Below, piece after piece: positions 15,587-23,190 of a DNA stretch of 58,949 nucleotides. The notes below the pieces were generated by a model, which ran no database searches, was not told the origin of the DNA, and worked only from the letters and a program-made list of their open reading frames with translations. Positions within the stretch are counted from its first letter, which is position 1, and every line of letters begins with the position of its first letter. This DNA is from Cupriavidus plantarum (GTDB lineage Bacteria; Pseudomonadota; Gammaproteobacteria; Burkholderiales; Burkholderiaceae), in NCBI RefSeq assembly GCF_905397285.1, contig NZ_CAJPUX010000015.1, positions 1 to 58,949 on the forward strand, given 5' to 3'. The translations under genes and the position numbers were made by a program.

Positions 15587-17473
15587 ATGACTGTGACATT
15601 GTGGCGACCCGTCACAATCATCGATGTCTTGCTCATGCCGCTCCTGCCGACTCGTCAGCCCGTATCGATCTCTGTCCTGAGTACCGCCCGCGCCAATTTC
15701 CGGATGCCGTTCGCATCGCTGCTCGGCGCGGTTTGTGTGTTTCCTGGCTTTGCCACTCACGCGCAGGCGCAGCAGGCGGGGGTCCCGCAGGCGCTGCCCG
15801 ACGCGGGACGCGCGTCGCGGCTGCTCCGGCGCGATCAGTTGATCGAGAACCAGCAGCAGGAACGCCTGCAGGAGGATCAGGAGCGCGCGATGCGCGCATT
15901 GCCGGATCCGCAGGGGGCGGACCTCGGAGCGATGTCTCGCGAGGACCGCCAGGTCGAAGCGCAGCCGCCCGAGGAGGCCGAGGCGTGCGGCGAGGTCCTG
16001 CGCATCGTATTGACTGGCGATGCGGAGCGCGTCGAGGCGGGTGAACTGGCGCGGCTTCGCGAGGCGTTCGAAGGACGATGCCTCGGCACCGCCGATCTTC
16101 ACGCGCTTCGCGCGGAACTGACACGGTATTTCATCGAGCGAGGCGAGGTGACGACGCGCGCCTATCTGCCCGAGCGCCCCGCCGAGGACGGCGCGCTCGC
16201 GATCCACGTGATCCAGGGCGTCATCGAGCGCTACGACGTCGACAGCAACCGCGAGAAGGCGGTGTGGCCGCCAGGCGTGTTTCCTGCGCGTCCAGGGGAA
16301 TTGCTCAACCTGCGCGATCTGGAGCAGGCGGTCGAGCAGATCAATCGGCTCTCTTCCAACGATGCGCGAATCGGGCTGTATCCCGGGACCGAGCCGGGGC
16401 AGACGATCGTGAACGTGATCAACCGCAGTTCGCGGCCCCTGCACCTGTACGCGTCGCTCGACAACATGGGAACCAAGGCCACGGGCCGCAACGCCTTATC
16501 GGCAACGCTCACGCTCGACAGTCCGTTCGGCTTCAACGAGCTGTTCGCGCTGACGCGACGTCAATCGGTCTTTCCGCTGGAGGGGGGCCATCGATCGGAT
16601 GCCACGGCGCTGCAGGCCCAGGTTCCGTACGGCTATCACGCGTTATCGATGCAGTGGAGCCGCAGCACGTACCTGAATACGGTGACGTTCCCCTATAGCG
16701 GACGCAAGATCCCCATCGAAGGCCGCACCGATCTGTTCAGTGTTGGGGACGACCGCGTCGTCTATCGCGATGCGATGTCGCGCGTCACGGTGTCGGGCCG
16801 GCTGGCGTTGCAGTCGGGGCAGACCTGGATCGCGGGACATTCGCTTGGTGTCAGCGATCGCGATTTCACGTTTCTGGACCTCGGGATTGGCGCGACGACG
16901 CGGAGGTTCGGGGGCATCTCCACGGCGCGGTTTAGTGCGGTGCGCGGTCTCGCGATGCTTGGGGCTTATCGCGATCCCGCTGGCTTGCGCGACGATGTCC
17001 CACACGCGCAGTTTCAGAAATTCACGATGGCGATGAGCCATGCGCGGAGGCTGCAGGTCGGCAGCCGCGCGGTGGTGCTGTCCGCCCAGTTCAGCGGACA
17101 GTATTCGCTGAACACCCTCTATGGTTCGCAGCAGCTCTTGATTGGCGGACCCGGATCGGTGCGCGGGTTTCGGGATCATAGCCTCGGGGGCGATCACGGC
17201 TATTACGTGCGGACCGAGGCGAGCCTGCCCTGGCTGGTGCTGAGCGGCGCGAACGCGGTACGGGGACGCCTCTATGCGGGGTTCGACTGGGGTACCGTGA
17301 TCAACCGGAACCCGGCGGCGCGATCGGGGGCGTTGACGGGTGTGGCGCTGGGGATCGGGGCGACGTGGCGCGCCGTCAGTATCGATGCGGCGCTGTCGCG
17401 GGCGGTGCGGGCGCCGTCGTCGCGGATGCGCGAGGGTACGCTGGTTGGCGTGCGGGTGAGTTGTTCGCTTTGA
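15587..17473 (+). CDS. TpsB/FhaC/ShlB-family outer-membrane transporter (orphan)
   Basis: 628 residues from ATG 15587, which has GAGAGG nine bases upstream; an alternative ATG at 15704 starts right at a classical signal peptide (MPFASLLGAVCVFPGFATHAQA). Domains: signal region, a helix with a charged linker, POTRA domains (about 130-260, LRIVLTGDAERVEAGELARL, VIQGVIERYDVD), and a C-terminal 16-strand barrel. The barrel carries the conserved SVRGFRDHSLGGDHG motif near residue 524, the lid-loop arginine of this Omp85 branch. These proteins export a TpsA partner, but none is next to it. It is divergent from the hydrolase and convergent with a small exported protein. Confidence 0.86.
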   Translation: MTVTLWRPVTIIDVLLMPLLPTRQPVSISVLSTARANFRMPFASLLGAVCVFPGFATHAQAQQAGVPQALPDAGRASRLLRRDQLIENQQQERLQEDQERAMRALPDPQGADLGAMSREDRQVEAQPPEEAEACGEVLRIVLTGDAERVEAGELARLREAFEGRCLGTADLHALRAELTRYFIERGEVTTRAYLPERPAEDGALAIHVIQGVIERYDVDSNREKAVWPPGVFPARPGELLNLRDLEQAVEQINRLSSNDARIGLYPGTEPGQTIVNVINRSSRPLHLYASLDNMGTKATGRNALSATLTLDSPFGFNELFALTRRQSVFPLEGGHRSDATALQAQVPYGYHALSMQWSRSTYLNTVTFPYSGRKIPIEGRTDLFSVGDDRVVYRDAMSRVTVSGRLALQSGQTWIAGHSLGVSDRDFTFLDLGIGATTRRFGGISTARFSAVRGLAMLGAYRDPAGLRDDVPHAQFQKFTMAMSHARRLQVGSRAVVLSAQFSGQYSLNTLYGSQQLLIGGPGSVRGFRDHSLGGDHGYYVRTEASLPWLVLSGANAVRGRLYAGFDWGTVINRNPAARSGALTGVALGIGATWRAVSIDAALSRAVRAPSSRMREGTLVGVRVSCSL

Positions 17474-17507
17474 TCTAACTTCGCCCCAAAAAAACTTCGC
17501 AAAAAAA

Positions 17508-17541
17508 ATGCCGGAACCCGACGGGGACGGGTTTCCGGCAT
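17508..17541 (-). terminator. Rho-independent terminator for the small exported-protein gene
   Basis: ATGCCGGAACCCG (17508-17520) pairs with CGGGTTTCCGGCAT (17528-17541). On the minus strand the stem is followed by a run of Ts (A7 on the plus strand at 17501-17507), matching the gene at 17594-17992. Confidence 0.85.
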
Positions 17542-17593
17542 CGGACCGCGCGAGGCGGTCGCAGTGCTACTGATCTGTGGCGCGCTGGAAGGA

Positions 17594-17992
17594 TTACCAG
17601 CGCAATTGCACGTTTCTGGAACCGGGGCTAAGTGTGGTCCGCTTCGAGGCCCCTTCATAAGTGGCGACGACCTGGTACGACGCACGCGGGCCCTTGATCA
17701 GGCAGCGCGGGCCGTCGGAGGTGAATTCCGCAACCTGCTTGCCGTTGCGCAGCAGTTTGACGTTGACGTCCGCGAGGTATTCGCCGTTGCTGCCCTTCGT
17801 GAAGAGCAGTCCCATGTCGTAGTGGCTCGCTTCGGAGCGCAGCTGTTGCTGTTCGTCCTGGGCGACGCCGCCGCACACGTACGTGAACGGGCCCGCCGTA
17901 GCAGTGGTGAGGTCAGCCTTTGCCGCAATCGGGAGCGTGAGCGCGGCAACGGTCGCTGCCGCAAGCGCCACGCGCTTGAAACCGGATTTCAT
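17594..17992 (-). CDS. Exported protein of unknown function
   Basis: 132-residue precursor with a Sec signal peptide (MKSGFKRVALAAATVAALTL, cleavage after AKA). The mature part has two cysteines (FTYVCGGVAQ and DGPRCLIKG), likely a disulfide. A beta-rich segment YLADVNVKLLRNGKQVAEFTSDG resembles small immunoglobulin-like or carboxypeptidase-regulatory-like domains found in periplasmic proteins. GAGAGGACATTGCAG precedes the ATG at 17992; a TTG two codons upstream is also possible. It has its own terminator. No function is claimed. Confidence 0.75.
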   Translation of the reverse strand: MKSGFKRVALAAATVAALTLPIAAKADLTTATAGPFTYVCGGVAQDEQQQLRSEASHYDMGLLFTKGSNGEYLADVNVKLLRNGKQVAEFTSDGPRCLIKGPRASYQVVATYEGASKRTTLSPGSRNVQLRW

Positions 17993-18142
17993 CTGCAATG
18001 TCCTCTCGCGGTATGCGCACGGGCGTACGCGGTCCGCTGATGATCATGGCTCTAGTAGATATCGGCCGGCGCGGCTCGTATGTCAGTGTTTGGCTGAATT
18101 TTGCGCGAGTGCACGACGTTGCGTCGTGCACTCATGGCGTGG

Positions 18143-18733
18143 TCAGTACTCGGACGACTGGCGGAAGCGCGTGTTCCAGTTGTCGGTGTAGGCGCGAACG
18201 ATGGCAGCGTCGCCGCGGATAAGCATGCCGTTTTCGGCGTTGCGCTGCTGGGCGGCCTTCGTGAAATTGAACGAGCCCGTGAACACGGCCTGATCGTCGA
18301 ACACCATGACCTTGTTGTGGGCGATGGCGGGCTTGGTATCCACCACGACCGGGATGCCGGCGTGCTTGAGGAACGTGGCGCTCGTGTAGCGCTCGGATGT
18401 CTGGCTCTTGTCCACGATCACACGGACGTCCACGCCGCGACGGTGCGCCTCCGCGACGGCTTCGGCGATGGCGGCGTTGGTGAACGAGTATGCCTGGATC
18501 AGCAGCTTGCGGCGCGTCTTGCCGATGGCGTCGACGATCATGTCCTGGCAGCTGGGGCCGTCTGGCACGAAGCAGAGGGTGTAGCTGCTGCCTGTGGCGA
18601 ACGGCGCGGGGCGCGTGGTTGGCGTGCCGATGGCGTCGGCGAGGCTTTCCAGCGATGAGGCCAGGCGTGCGTGGGCGGTTGTGGCGCAGAGGAGCAGGGC
18701 AACGGTGGCGATGAGTCTTTGACTGGCGGGCAC
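18143..18733 (-). CDS. Secreted phospholipase-D-like (Nuc/PLDc) protein
   Basis: 196 residues from a GTG at 18733 that begins a signal peptide (PASQRLIATVALLLCATTAHA); a longer start at ATG 18811 with weak AGCAGG is possible. It carries one HKD motif: HNKVMVFD (His, Lys, Asp), followed by GSFNF and the conserved late acidic residue in RNAENGML. A single HKD per chain is typical of the Nuc endonuclease subgroup, which dimerises to form one active site. It should be a periplasmic or secreted nuclease or phosphodiesterase; substrate is unproved. Divergent from dodecin. Confidence 0.84.
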   Translation of the reverse strand: MPASQRLIATVALLLCATTAHARLASSLESLADAIGTPTTRPAPFATGSSYTLCFVPDGPSCQDMIVDAIGKTRRKLLIQAYSFTNAAIAEAVAEAHRRGVDVRVIVDKSQTSERYTSATFLKHAGIPVVVDTKPAIAHNKVMVFDDQAVFTGSFNFTKAAQQRNAENGMLIRGDAAIVRAYTDNWNTRFRQSSEY

Positions 18734-18871
18734 GGCTTGATGGGGTCGATTGACAGGGGTGGAAAACCGGCCCGCAGCGTAGCAGGCTGTGTGCCCCTGA
18801 GCAATAACCATCACACCTGCTTACTTTCGTTTCCTATGATGGAGAGACGAACAACCAAACAGGAGTACTCA

Positions 18872-19078
18872 ATGTCGAACCACACGTACAAGCTCGTCGA
18901 GATCGTTGGGACCGCGCCCGATGGCACGGATGCAGCGATTCGCAATGCTATCTCGAAGGCCAACGAGACGATCAAGCATATCGACTGGTTTGAGGTTGTC
19001 GAGACGCGGGGGCATGTTGTGGATGGAGCGGTGGCGCATTTTCAGGTGACGGTGAAGATCGGGTTCAGGGTGAATTGA
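18872..19078 (+). CDS. Dodecin (flavin-binding small protein)
   Basis: 68-residue protein, the normal dodecin length. Sequence KLVEIVGTAPDGTDAAIRNAISKANETIKHIDWFEVVETRGHV is diagnostic: the Trp in DWFEV stacks on the flavin or CoA-linked ligand, and VAHFQVTVKIGFRV forms the last strand. Dodecins assemble into a hollow dodecamer storing FMN, riboflavin or CoA. AGGAG at 18861-18865 is a strong ribosome-binding site. It stands alone, divergent from the PLD-like gene and convergent with the TpsB-like gene at 19165. Confidence 0.95.
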   Translation: MSNHTYKLVEIVGTAPDGTDAAIRNAISKANETIKHIDWFEVVETRGHVVDGAVAHFQVTVKIGFRVN

Positions 19079-19084
19079 GTTGTG

Positions 19085-19160
19085 CCCTCTCCCCAGGGGG
19101 GGGCTTCGCCCCCCTTCGGGTCAACGTGAGCCCTCTCCCCTGGCCCCTCTCCCCGGCCCA
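19085..19160. repeat. G/C hairpin and CCCTCTCCCC repeats between convergent genes
   Basis: GGGGGGC-TTC-GCCCCCC hairpin (19098-19114) flanked by repeated CCCTCTCCCC blocks at about 19085-19094 and 19132-19141, with a variant near 19146. No T tract follows, so its role as a terminator is uncertain. Confidence 0.5.
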
Positions 19161-19164
19161 TCGC

Positions 19165-20841
19165 TCAATCAAACTGATACGACCACAGCAGATTGATGCG
19201 CGGCGAGCGGTGGCTGGCGTTGACGGGTTTGTCCGCGACCGGTTGCGCGAGGGAGATGTCCATCGAGTAGAAGCGGCGGTCCGAGAAGCGCAGCCCCAGC
19301 GCGACCGAGGCAAGGTTGCGGTGGGATAGCGAGAAGCTGTTCGAGAACACGCGCGCCATGTCGTAGGCAATGAATGGCTGCAGCGTCTTCAGGTACGTGA
19401 AGTCCACCGCGAACATGCGGTTGATCTCCGCCGATGCGCCGAAGCCCTTGTCGCCCGCGACTTCGCCCGCGGGGTAGCCGAGGCCGAAGAAGCGGCCGCC
19501 GAAGCTGATCTGTTCGCTGGACGCGAGCTTTTGCGCGCTGTACTGGCCGGCCGCCGAGAACGCGACACCGAAGCCGAGCGGCAGGTCGTTGGCCTGCGAC
19601 AGCAGGAGCCGCGTGCGAACGAAGCTGAGGTCGTTCTGGTTGTTCTCGCGGTTCGCGCCCAGGCCGTCGATGCCCTTGAACACCCCTAGCGTGGCGCTAC
19701 GCGTGACACCCTCCCCACGAAACTGATAGGCGAGCTCCGCGCTGGCCACCCGCACGTTGGTCCCCAGCGTGATTTGCCGTCCCGCGCCGGGCTGCACCGC
19801 CTGGGTGTAGCGTTCGAACTGTTCGTTGAGATAGAAGCCGCCCGTGGCAGTGAGCGTATGGCGGTTGCTGAGGATGAACGGGTAGCTTAGCGACGTGCCG
19901 ATGCGTTTGCTGTCGTTGACATAGCGCGATTCGAAACCGATCGGTGCGAGCGTCGAATTCTCCGGATTGCCGCGATAGTGCGACGCATACAGCTTGGCGA
20001 GCATCCCCTCCGTGCCGAGCGGCTGCGCATAGCTGGCGGCGTAGTACTCCTCGCTGTTGGGTCCCTTCGGATAGAGCGCCGAAATCGAGATCTGTTCGCC
20101 GAGCGGCGTCAGGCTGTTCGTCGTCGCCGTAGCAATGCCGCGGATGCCCGGCGACACGTACTCGAGGCCAGTGCCGAACGTGAACGGCTTGCGCTTGACG
20201 TCGAGCACCATCTCCGACGCGCCGTCGGTCGTGGTCGGCGGCTGCACGGTGGCGGCGACCTGCATGCCGGGCTGTTGCGCGAGCACGTTGACGTAGTGCT
20301 CGAAGCTTTCGGTGCGCAGCGGACGGTCCTTTTTCAACTGCTCGGCGATCTTCCGCAGGCGGCCTTCGGCCGGACCGGGCTTGCCCTGCACGGTGACGTT
20401 GGAGACGTAGCCCTCCACCACGGTGACGAGCACGTTGCCGTTCTCGAATGCCTGTGCGGGCACGAAGGCGAACGAGAGCGGGTAGCCCGCTTCCTTGTAC
20501 ATCGCGGTCACGTCTTCCGCAGCCTTGAGCAGTTCGGCGACGGTGATTTCGCGATTGGCGAGGGGGGCGAACTTGGCGGCGATCTGATCGAACGGCAGCG
20601 TCTTGACGCCTTCGATCTGGAAGCGACGTGGCGTGAGCCGCGCGGCGAGCAGGTTCTGCAGCGCGTTGTCGGGACGTTCGACCTGAACGGTGACGTTGCT
20701 TTGCGGCGGCCTGGCCGGCGCGATGGACGGCAGCGTTTGGGTGGGATCGCCCTGCACGGGACTGCGTTCGGCGAACGCGGGCAGGTGATGACAGGTACCG
20801 ACGCCGATGATCAGCGCGGCAACGCGATGGCGTGTACGCAT
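19165..20841 (-). CDS. TpsB/ShlB/FhaC-like outer-membrane transporter linked to repeat lipoproteins
   Basis: 558-residue precursor: signal peptide (MRTRHRVAALIIGVGTCHHL, cleavage near AFA/ERS), POTRA-like domain (FQIEGVKTLPFDQIAAKFAP; LVTVVEGYVSNVTVQG), then a beta barrel from about residue 230 ending in SYQFD. The loop motif usually reading VRGY/F...GD-G appears as RFFGLGYPAGEVAGDKG (about 449-465). GD-G is kept, but the loop arginine is shifted or absent, so its lid may differ. ATG 20841 follows GGGGTATTACC. It lies 165 bp downstream of the lipoprotein gene at 21007-22596 on the same strand. This suggests cotranscription from the sigma-54 promoter at 22694-22708. Confidence 0.85.
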   Translation of the reverse strand: MRTRHRVAALIIGVGTCHHLPAFAERSPVQGDPTQTLPSIAPARPPQSNVTVQVERPDNALQNLLAARLTPRRFQIEGVKTLPFDQIAAKFAPLANREITVAELLKAAEDVTAMYKEAGYPLSFAFVPAQAFENGNVLVTVVEGYVSNVTVQGKPGPAEGRLRKIAEQLKKDRPLRTESFEHYVNVLAQQPGMQVAATVQPPTTTDGASEMVLDVKRKPFTFGTGLEYVSPGIRGIATATTNSLTPLGEQISISALYPKGPNSEEYYAASYAQPLGTEGMLAKLYASHYRGNPENSTLAPIGFESRYVNDSKRIGTSLSYPFILSNRHTLTATGGFYLNEQFERYTQAVQPGAGRQITLGTNVRVASAELAYQFRGEGVTRSATLGVFKGIDGLGANRENNQNDLSFVRTRLLLSQANDLPLGFGVAFSAAGQYSAQKLASSEQISFGGRFFGLGYPAGEVAGDKGFGASAEINRMFAVDFTYLKTLQPFIAYDMARVFSNSFSLSHRNLASVALGLRFSDRRFYSMDISLAQPVADKPVNASHRSPRINLLWSYQFD

Positions 20842-21006
20842 GGTAATACCCCAGAAGAAATGCACTGCATGCCGGCGTTGGAGTGGCCACGTCGTGTGGC
20901 CCGGTCGCGTGCCTCGCCCGACAGGGGTGCCGTTCCCCCTGCCGGTTCTGCGAGGCCGCTGCCGTATTGCTGAGGTGCGGTGTTGCTGTGCGTGGGTGGC
21001 CGCGGA

Positions 21007-22596
21007 TCAGCGCTTGCCGCCGAGTGCGCCCGTCACGCCGCCGACGAGACCGCCTACCAGGCCCGTCACCGGAGCGAGGGCGCCGGCGCTGCTGCCGGAA
21101 CCCGAACCGCCGCCGGTATGGCCTGCGGGCGCATTGCCACCGCTGAGCGCGCTGGTGACGCCGCCGACGAGGTTGGTGACCGGAGCGAGCGGGCTGTTCG
21201 GTGCGCCGCCACCGCTCGCCGCTCCGCCCACCGCGCTGGTCAGCCCGCTGGTGAGACCGCTGACGAGGTTGGTGACGGGCGCGAGCGGGCCGCTGGCCGC
21301 GCCGCCGCTCGTGGCACCGCCCACCGCGCTGGTGAGCCCGCCGGTCAGGCCACTGACGAGGCTGGTGACGGGTGCAAGCGGGCCGCCGCTGGCCGCGCCG
21401 CCGCTCGTGGCACCGCCGACCGCGCTGGTGAGCCCGCCGGTCAGACCGCTGACGAGGCTGGTGACCGGCGCGAGCGGGCCGGTGGCACCGCCGCCGTTGC
21501 TGCCGCCGGTAAGCCCGCCAGTGAGCCCGCCGAGGAGACCCGTGACCGGTGCAAGCGGGTTGCTGCCGGCCCCGTTGGGGTTATTGACGACACCGCCGAC
21601 CGACGCGACGGTGGTGCCCGCGCTGGTGAGGACGCCGCCGACGCTCGAGACCACCGGGGTGTTGGCGTTGGTGAGCGTGTTCCCGCCGTTCGCGAGCGCG
21701 CCGCCGAGCGCGCCGAGCAGCGTGCTGACGGGCACGCCGAGACCCGTTGCGGCGCCGACGTTCTGCGTGGTGCTGGTCACCGCCGACGTCAGCGGCACGA
21801 TGGCCTTGCTGACCGTGCTCGTGACCTGTTCGACCGGGCCCGTGGAGAGCGCGGCGCCGAGCTTGTCGCCAACCTTGTCCACCACGCCGCCGACCTGCGT
21901 CACGACGTTGCCCACGGGCGAGGCGACCGCGCCGAGCGGCGCGAGCGTGCCGGTGCCCAGGCCGGCCACCGCGCTGCCCGCATTGCTGACCGCGCCACCG
22001 AGATTGCTGACGACATTACCGGTGCTCGCGACGGTGGTGCCGAGCGGGTTCGTGTTGTTCGGCATGTTGCCGAGGCCGTCCTTGACGCCATCGCCGAGCG
22101 CGCCGACGGCGCCGCCGACCGACGCCAGCACGCCGCCGAGACCGTCCTTGGTTTGCGTCGAGACGACGGGCAGCGGTGCGTTCTTGACCTGATTGCCGAC
22201 ATCGGTGACGGCGTTGCCCACGCTATTGACGATGTTGCCGGCGTTATCGGCCACGGTGCCGGTCGGCGTCTTGACGACGGTCTCACCGCCGTTGTTGCCG
22301 CCGTTGTTTCCGCCATTGTCGCCACCGTTATTGCCGCCGTTGTTGCCACCGCTGTTGCCACCATTACTGGCGTTATCGGTGCCGCCGCCCGTACCGTTGC
22401 CGCCGCCGATCGTGCCCGTGGATCCGTTGCTGCCGGACGTGCCCGCGGTGCCCATCGACGTGGAACCGCTGCCGCTTGCGCAGCCGCCCAGTGCGAGCAG
22501 CGAGCCGACCAGAGCGGCCAGAGCGACCTTGTTTGCGACCTTGTTGGCGATGTTGTTTGCTGCGTGCTTCGAAGCACGACGTTGTTCGTTGCGCAT
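21007..22596 (-). CDS. Large Gly/Val/Leu-rich repeat lipoprotein A
   Basis: 529 residues. A 38-residue lipoprotein signal ends in LALGGC (Cys39); the residue after Cys is Ala, which predicts outer-membrane sorting. After a Gly/Ser/Asn-rich linker with repeated GGNN units, residues ~115-330 are a degenerate series of V-x-x-V-G/GNAV-type units. The C-terminal third holds tandem 31-32-residue repeats of PLAPVTSLVSGLTGGLTSAVGG. It is paralogous to the product of 23191-24420 along most of its length (shared VPLTSAVTSTTQNVGAATGLGVP region). Databases often call such proteins collagen-like, but there is no G-X-Y triplet helix. Lipid-anchored surface adhesin or matrix protein is inference. AAGGAAACGGTC precedes ATG 22596. 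Confidence 0.85.
   Translation of the reverse strand: MRNEQRRASKHAANNIANKVANKVALAALVGSLLALGGCASGSGSTSMGTAGTSGSNGSTGTIGGGNGTGGGTDNASNGGNSGGNNGGNNGGDNGGNNGGNNGGETVVKTPTGTVADNAGNIVNSVGNAVTDVGNQVKNAPLPVVSTQTKDGLGGVLASVGGAVGALGDGVKDGLGNMPNNTNPLGTTVASTGNVVSNLGGAVSNAGSAVAGLGTGTLAPLGAVASPVGNVVTQVGGVVDKVGDKLGAALSTGPVEQVTSTVSKAIVPLTSAVTSTTQNVGAATGLGVPVSTLLGALGGALANGGNTLTNANTPVVSSVGGVLTSAGTTVASVGGVVNNPNGAGSNPLAPVTGLLGGLTGGLTGGSNGGGATGPLAPVTSLVSGLTGGLTSAVGGATSGGAASGGPLAPVTSLVSGLTGGLTSAVGGATSGGAASGPLAPVTNLVSGLTSGLTSAVGGAASGGGAPNSPLAPVTNLVGGVTSALSGGNAPAGHTGGGSGSGSSAGALAPVTGLVGGLVGGVTGALGGKR
21230..21510. repeat. Tandem 93/96-bp repeats inside lipoprotein A
   Basis: The ACCGCGCTGGT motif recurs at 21230, 21323 and 21419, spacing 93 and 96 bp, with nearly identical sequence between. 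It encodes the 31/32-residue PLAPVT...GG repeat; the 3-bp difference adds one Gly. Weaker copies extend on both sides. Confidence 0.85.
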
Positions 22597-22693
22597 GACC
22601 GTTTCCTTGATTTACCCGACAAAGGACTCACGACGCTTGTTGCCGCTGTTGTGTCCCGCATGTGGCGGCGCGCCGTACCCGTATGCCAGTAGC

Positions 22694-22709
22694 GCAAGCG
22701 ATGTGCCAG
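22694..22709 (-). promoter_or_regulatory. Sigma-54 promoter of lipoprotein A (and probably the TpsB-like gene)
   Basis: On the minus strand: TGGCAC-ATCGC-TTGC, a perfect -24/-12 element with 10 nt between the invariant GG and GC. Expected transcription start near 22682, giving a leader of about 86 nt to ATG 22596. Confidence 0.8.
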
Positions 22710-22750
22710 TGAACCGCGCACTTACCGCTTCTGTGGGGGGAGGTTGCTGG

Positions 22751-22779
22751 AAGCCGCGTGGCACAAGGGTTTGCGCGGC
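22751..22779. promoter_or_regulatory. Upstream element A (CACAAGG-TTTGCG)
   Basis: AAGCCGC, CACAAGG and TTTGCG in a row, with GCCGCG (22753-22758) and CGCGGC (22774-22779) forming inverted ends. About 42-70 bp upstream of the minus-strand sigma-54 promoter. Nearly identical to element B at 22940. Confidence 0.65.
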
Positions 22780-22830
22780 ATTGATCAAACGCGCGCATCA
22801 AGCGGACGGCGTCGCGCGGGCGTACGGATC

Positions 22831-22889
22831 GCGTTACGCGTTACGTAACGGCGGGGTGACGGCGAAACACGTTACGTGACACGTAACGT
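22831..22889. promoter_or_regulatory. Central TTACGT palindromes, candidate enhancer-binding-protein sites
   Basis: CGTTACGTAACG (22839-22850) is a perfect 12-bp palindrome. ACGTTACGT (22869-22877) and ACGTAACGT (22881-22889) form a second perfect inverted repeat around a 3-bp centre. An extra CGTTACG half-site lies at 22832-22838. The sites lie 114-180 bp upstream of both sigma-54 promoters, the usual distance for activator binding. Confidence 0.7.
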
Positions 22890-22939
22890 CCGCGGGGCAG
22901 CTATCGCGATGTAGCGATGCGCGATGGCAATGACGCAGA

Positions 22940-22973
22940 AAGCCGCATGTCACAAGGCTTTGCGACATACGGC
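22940..22973. promoter_or_regulatory. Upstream element B (CACAAGG-TTTGCG), near-palindrome
   Basis: AAGCCGC, CACAAGG and TTTGCG again, here inside a 32-bp imperfect palindrome (22942-22973, ends GCCG and CGGC). It is 30 bp upstream of the plus-strand sigma-54 promoter and differs from element A at only a few positions over its first 25 bases. Confidence 0.65.
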
Positions 22974-23002
22974 GGGAGATCGTTTGAGACAAGTGTCAGC
23001 GC

Positions 23003-23018
23003 TTGGCACGCGCTTTGC
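23003..23018 (+). promoter_or_regulatory. Sigma-54 promoter of lipoprotein B
   Basis: TTGGCAC-GCGCT-TTGC matches the -24/-12 consensus exactly with correct GG-N10-GC spacing. Expected start near 23030, giving a leader of about 160 nt before ATG 23191. Confidence 0.85.
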
Positions 23019-23044
23019 GGAATGGGTTCCGCCGATTCGACAAC

Positions 23045-23076
23045 GCAAAGAAGGGACAGCGCAAAGAAGGGACAGC
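23045..23076 (+). repeat. 16-bp tandem duplication in the lipoprotein B leader
   Basis: GCAAAGAAGGGACAGC occurs twice head to tail (23045-23060, 23061-23076), starting about 15 nt after the predicted sigma-54 transcription start. Each copy contains an AAGGGA purine run. Confidence 0.85.
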
Positions 23077-23190
23077 GCAACGACGAATGCAGCGTCGCCG
23101 ATCCGAACGGGTGGTTGGCCACGACAGATGTCGATGGAGCCTTATAGCCGCGCGGGACACACAGCGAAAGAACACCAAAGGAGAACGATC

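Noticed and set aside
20980..22692. A 570-codon open frame on the plus strand opposite lipoprotein A
   Set aside because: It is an antisense shadow of a very GC-rich repetitive gene: composition is dominated by Ala/Arg/Gly/Asp and there is no RBS or family motif. The minus-strand frame has a lipobox and repeats.
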